Source of the DNA: Apostichopus japonicus
Lineage: Eukaryota > Echinodermata > Holothuroidea > Aspidochirotida > Stichopodidae
NCBI RefSeq assembly: GCF_037975245.1
Contig: NC_092569.1
Span: 12,225,001 to 12,237,500 of the forward strand
Length of the DNA stretch: 12,500 nt
Reading direction: 5' to 3'
Below the pieces are notes generated by a model. That model was not told where the DNA came from and did not search any database. It saw only the letters and a list, made by a program, of their open reading frames with translations. Below are positions 9,333-12,500 of this stretch, piece after piece. Within the stretch, counting starts at the first letter, position 1. Each line of letters starts with the position of its first letter. Position numbers and translations under genes: made by a program.

Positions 9333-10019
9333 TGATCGAAACCTATATTAGTGAATTTGAGATCTCGAACTAATACGAATACTTTTATACGGTTAATGCA
9401 GGCCTACTAGGTCACCATGTACAAGAACTTCTAATGGTGCCGGTAAACATCTGTGTTTCCGTACGTATAGGTTATAAAGCTATATACAACTAGTTAACAA
9501 GTCAAAAGACACAGACATATCGTCAAAAGCCTTTTTTTGTGTACACTCACTGGCTGGCACACTCGCTCGCCGTCTTCATGGCCACTGCATATACGACTAG
9601 GCCTATCATGATACATGGACTGAATACAGTTTGAATTTATGATTATAAACTAAAAGTATCGCAACTCCGAATGTACACAAACACCTCGTACATATATACA
9701 TCGGCTACATGTATACAATTTACAAATGCACTGTGTTTTATTGTGTTGTATACTATACACAGTACAATAGGCTACATTACATGTGTTGTGTAGAGCGGAG
9801 TCAAGCGAGTAAACAAACGACCGATGGCTGCCTATAATGGGCGCAGTAGTTGGGAATAGTTGCTTCATTGTGTTAAGAACACTATATACTTTCGTTCATA
9901 TATACATACCAAAAGTTCTGGAAAGTTGCTAATGTGAATATCTTGAATTTGTTCGTGTTGATCATACTGATATCGACACAGAATGGAGGGATCCATGTTG
10001 AATACTAAAGTATATCACG
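9333..10019. other. No gene seen between the two SINE copies
   Basis: It holds two AGGCCTA words (9400, 9599), a TACACA/TATATA-rich patch (9670-9790) and a 72-codon minus frame (9650-9868) with Cys/Ser/Tyr-rich chance composition. A GC-richer patch at 9550-9600 has a minus-strand ATG reading MKTASECASQ before a gtgagt-like donor, which could be a first exon but has nothing to join to. Confidence 0.4.
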
Positions 10020-10180
10020 TGCTCACTGAGAGCCAATCAGAATCGAGGAAATAATTTCAGTGTCAGATCAGTTTGGGAAAAAAAAACCCCGACCCGGCCG
10101 GATAACGAACCCGGAACCTCCCGATTGCTAAGCCTCATTGCTTCAAATGCCAACGCCTTTATCCGATCGGCCACAGCACC
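10020..10180 (-). mobile_element. tRNA-Ser-derived SINE, head plus body
   Basis: Read on the minus strand, the block opens GGTGCTGTGGCCGATCGG, then AAAGGCGTTGG, TTTGAAGCAATG and GGTTCCGGGTTCG. The order and wording follow a serine tRNA (TGGCCGA..GG..AAGGCGTTGG..TTGAA..CAATG, then a variable arm and T arm). A-box-like and B-box-like promoter words are in the right places, and the T stem pairs (CCGGG with TCCGG, one G-T). The acceptor ends do not pair and the anticodon stem is eroded, so it is not a working tRNA gene. A T9 run and a body of about 60 bases follow; that body recurs at 9268-9332, which marks it as a SINE rather than an isolated tRNA pseudogene. Confidence 0.68.
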
Positions 10181-10561
10181 ATATCTTAATTGTTACCTTT
10201 GAGATATATCGTGTTTTGAAAGTGTCTGGGAGCTGTCTCTTTGTAAAGCTATGATGTCACAGTGTCACTAAAATCTGAAACCTTTTAACTTCTCTTCATT
10301 TTTCTTTCACATTTCCAAGGTGGAAAATAATAACATTGACACCCGCAATCAATGTCATCATTAGGTCATGTTAAGATGTCCGATCTTTTATATTCAACAT
10401 GTGCAAGATCACTATTACATGAAATGAACGTTGAATTAAAAAAAAGAAGAAAAGTAGGAGGCCCGTTGTGACTTGATGATGTCATATTTAGAATTGATCA
10501 AGTCATCAACATTGTGTGTGAATACGTTCACATTAAAATTCGTGATATCTCCCAAAACAAA

Positions 10562-10681
10562 TTACATCTTTCCCAGCTGTTTGTGGAAATATTCAAGAGA
10601 TTTATGGCTGTCACTAAGACCAGTAATGATGGTCGGTTTTGTGACTCCTTCTTTTGAAAGTGGCAAGGTTCTTCTTACATG
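10562..10681 (-). CDS. Unidentified exon-like open block (minus strand)
   Basis: Open for 39 codons between two stops, with coding-like composition: RRTLPLSKEGVTKPTIITGL (codons 3-22), then SDSHKSLEYFHKQLGKM. PTIITGLSDSH resembles the first beta-strand of some metazoan glycosyltransferase-like proteins (a P-x-I-x-T-x-x-S/D-x-H pattern), but that is a weak recollection. Splice sites are poor: a possible acceptor gtaag|aag near the start, and AT|gtaatt at the end. It lies downstream of the fucosyltransferase on the same strand, so it would be a different gene or a relic. Confidence 0.25.
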   Translation of the reverse strand, partial: HVRRTLPLSKEGVTKPTIITGLSDSHKSLEYFHKQLGKM

Positions 10682-10841
10682 TTAAGGGTTTTGAAATCTC
10701 ATAAGTGAGGAAATTTCGAGATTTTTCGGCAAAATAACACCATAGTTGTCTATCAAATATCATCAACTTAAAACTAAAAACTTAAAACTGCAAAAACATC
10801 AATTATGCTCATATCAGAAAGAAATCATGTATAAAAAAAAG

Positions 10842-11006
10842 TTAGACCAATTGTTTATGTCTTTGTCTATGATATACAGTTGAATTCTGTATTTCGGAAC
10901 TTCGGAAAGATGTACGTACGGATCTCTGAGGTGTCTGCTGGATTCGATCAAAAGACCGGTTTAAGTGGGACATGTAATGTATGGTTGTTGTCAACAGTTT
11001 TGTCCG
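10842..11006 (-). CDS. Unidentified exon-like open block with an ATG (minus strand)
   Basis: Open for 54 codons, with an ATG at 10973 giving MSHLNRSFDRIQQTPQRSVR, then a Ser/Arg/Gln-rich stretch to TAA 10842-10844. The composition is hydrophilic and not the Phe/Leu/Lys/Asn-rich type expected of random AT-rich DNA. No transmembrane segment or known domain is seen. It lies upstream of the block at 10562-10681 on the same strand; no well-placed donor joins the two. Confidence 0.2.
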   Translation of the reverse strand, partial: RTKLLTTTIHYMSHLNRSFDRIQQTPQRSVRTSFRSSEIQNSTVYHRQRHKQLV

Positions 11007-11795
11007 TCAACAGTTTACCACAGTTTGCTTCACGTACACAGATTTTTTAATATTTCGTGCCTCAAACAAGGCTTTTATTTTTTACATTTTTTTATTTACA
11101 CCTTTTTTCTCGTGCTCAGAGAGCAAAAACAAAAATCACAAACGTGTACATTATGCAAAATCCAAAATACATACAATAAAAAATAAAAAAAATAAAACGC
11201 ATACATGAAAATGTTATTTATACTACATTACATATGGGAAATTACAAGTCATTCAATCAAAAACTCAAGTATCATTGTTACAATATGCCTCTAGAACATT
11301 CCATTTGCCAATGAATTTAACCATGTTGCCATTATTTACTGCAATCTGCTGTCTAACTTATAGTGAAATTTTATCAAATAGTAAAATGCTGCAATTGAAG
11401 GAATTTGATTCCTGAATCTTCCATCATAAATGACTTTTTTTTTACTAAAATGAAGCACAAATTGATTCACGTACATGCACAGATGATACGAGGAACTGTT
11501 GAAATATTTAAACTGTTGAAATTAAAACTGACTATTATTGCACTGTCCGTATATTTCCGAGCAGCTGCATGGGCGCTTTTATTCACCTGTTAACCGATAC
11601 CCTCAGTCAAAATACATATAGTTTGAAGGTTTATATACATGTACAGATGAAACCAGTCACCTGTAACTGGCTGAACTTTAGCCTATTGAAACAAATAGTC
11701 AACACATCCGTGCACAAAGTACAATTAAGTAACTTTAATATCAGTGGTCCTCTATGGGCGCCCTGTGGGTCCATTCCGGCGCGAGCAAGATTCAA

Positions 11796-11802
11796 TTTTA
11801 TA
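11796..11802 (-). promoter_or_regulatory. TATA-box-like word in a GC-richer stretch
   Basis: Minus-strand GGGGGTATAAAATTG is followed about 20 bases on by a GC-rich CTCGCGCCGG. The context resembles a core promoter or an LTR promoter, but no gene or paired LTR is seen. Confidence 0.18.
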
Positions 11803-11910
11803 CCCCCGAAACTGCGAAAGGAACATCGCCCCCACAATCTTTCAGTAACAGGCTTAACTTCCACCCTATACGATTGCGCAATCTAGGTGTAGTTAGTTTT
11901 ATAGTGATGT

Positions 11911-11916
11911 TTTATT
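11911..11916 (-). terminator. Candidate poly-A signal for the fucosyltransferase
   Basis: AATAAA on the minus strand, about 160 bases past the TGA stop. It would give a short 3' UTR. The hexamer is common in AT-rich DNA, so position is the only support. Confidence 0.35.
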
Positions 11917-12077
11917 CTTACCGACCCCTTTGTTCCAACGAATGAGTTTGTTTATGGTCCTCGTAGGAAATTAATGAAGATCCCTCGCTCTGTTGTCTGT
12001 TTCACAGAACATTTGAATGATTCATATCACTGCATTAAAATATGTAAAATAAAAATTGTCACCCTCCTCCCAACATT

Positions 12078-12500
12078 TCATTTCAAAAATTTCAAAAAGT
12101 TTGAATAATCTTTGATCCATTTGTGATGTCCACATTCGTTACACCCCCCTAGCCAATTTGGCCCATATGGGTCGAAGACTCGCTTTGATAAATCTTTTTT
12201 TTTTGCTTCCAGGAAGTCGATTAATCTACAAACACCGAAATCTGTAAGTAATGTCATATCTCTAATATGGTTACATTTCACTGTGCCATTGTTTTTCCAT
12301 TGAAAATATGAATCATAGAGATCTTTATCCTTTGATACCCTTAGGATATAGTCTGCCAAATCCTTCAACGAATCAAAATCGTCAGCGTGAATGAACGAAT
12401 TAGACGGAGCCTGTCGTTCGTAATCCACTTTTGGGGCACCTATTACAACAGGAATAGCTTTAAAGAGAGAGACAACATTCCAAAATTTTTCTGTTATATA
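12078..12500 (-). CDS. Alpha-1,3-fucosyltransferase (GT10 family), C-terminal part, 5' end outside window
   Basis: This is the last 140 codons of a fucosyltransferase, open from the window edge to a TGA stop. The family moves fucose from GDP-fucose onto N-acetylglucosamine or related acceptors on glycoproteins and glycolipids, as a Golgi type II membrane enzyme; the membrane anchor and stem would lie beyond the edge. The fragment opens with the donor-site signature YITEKFWN (residues 1-8), followed by the strand IPVVIGAPKVDYER (16-29) and APSNSFIHADDF (31-42), the most conserved part of the GT10 C-terminal domain. DLADYILRVSKD and YDSYFQWK (about 47-69) also match the family. Four cysteines are visible (76, 91, 120, 123), the last two as CNEC, in the place of the family's C-terminal disulfide motif. 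The GTG near 12428 is an internal valine codon, not a start. No intron is visible in this part. The exact paralogue and acceptor cannot be told. Confidence 0.93.
   Translation of the reverse strand, partial: YITEKFWNVVSLFKAIPVVIGAPKVDYERQAPSNSFIHADDFDSLKDLADYILRVSKDKDLYDSYFQWKNNGTVKCNHIRDMTLLTDFGVCRLIDFLEAKKKDLSKRVFDPYGPNWLGGCNECGHHKWIKDYSNFLKFLK

Larger units (their letters stand above)
11007..12077. other. No defensible gene; 3' flank of the fucosyltransferase
   Basis: A cluster of three AATAAA words lies at 11175-11196 on the + strand. The overlapping open frames on both strands at 11569-11945 contradict one another and match nothing I know. Confidence 0.45.

Noticed and set aside
10087-10180. 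A functional tRNA-Ser gene
   Set aside because: The acceptor ends do not pair and the anticodon stem is eroded. The following sequence recurs elsewhere with SINE-like structure.
10473-10685. A 70-codon + strand open frame
   Set aside because: It lies opposite the better minus-strand block at 10562-10681 and looks like its shadow.
11569-11945. Overlapping open frames of 63-105 codons on both strands
   Set aside because: The frames overlap one another, none has recognisable family content, and one starts at GTG. The local GC rise by itself lengthens chance frames.
12428-12430. GTG as the start codon of a 116-residue protein
   Set aside because: The frame stays open to the window edge and the upstream 24 codons carry the conserved TEKFWN motif, so the GTG is an internal valine codon.

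Overview
The window looks like a piece of an animal nuclear genome, probably a marine invertebrate and possibly an echinoderm or other deuterostome. The evidence is AT-rich sequence with no dense coding, short exon-like blocks with GT/AG borders, tRNA-derived SINE sequence, a hAT-type MITE with an 8-bp target duplication, long microsatellites and frequent poly-C/poly-G runs. Nothing suggests a bacterial or viral replicon. The placement among marine invertebrates is an inference from style and from the fucosyltransferase; it is not proven.

Layout. Positions 1-3190 hold no gene I can defend, only tandem repeats, a G-quadruplex-prone block, a C16 tract and weak exon-like pieces. From about 3517 to 7117 on the + strand there is a series of exon-like blocks. 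They start with a SAM-like N-terminus and include blocks resembling the conserved segments of metazoan SAMD3-like proteins, but I cannot join them into one intact reading frame. This is either a decaying gene or a real gene whose exon structure I cannot resolve. A (AT)n microsatellite lies in its putative first intron, and a complete 307-bp hAT-like MITE (5825-6131) sits just after a candidate poly-A signal. Two copies of another small inverted-repeat element, rich in the word GAGTGAA, lie at 3192-3340 and 8351-8542.

From 9090 to 10180 is a SINE-rich patch: a SINE 3'-end-like segment, then two inverted copies of a roughly 65-bp SINE body, one still joined to a tRNA-Ser-like head. Between 10562 and 11006 are two minus-strand open blocks of coding-like composition that I cannot identify.

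The only secure gene is at the right edge: the C-terminal 140 codons of a GT10-family alpha-1,3-fucosyltransferase on the minus strand (12078-12500), running off the window. It would act in the Golgi, adding fucose to glycans. No functional link between it and the SAM-like locus is visible. I found no convincing new biological system; the best leads are the broken SAM-like locus, the tRNA-Ser-like SINE and the unidentified minus-strand blocks.
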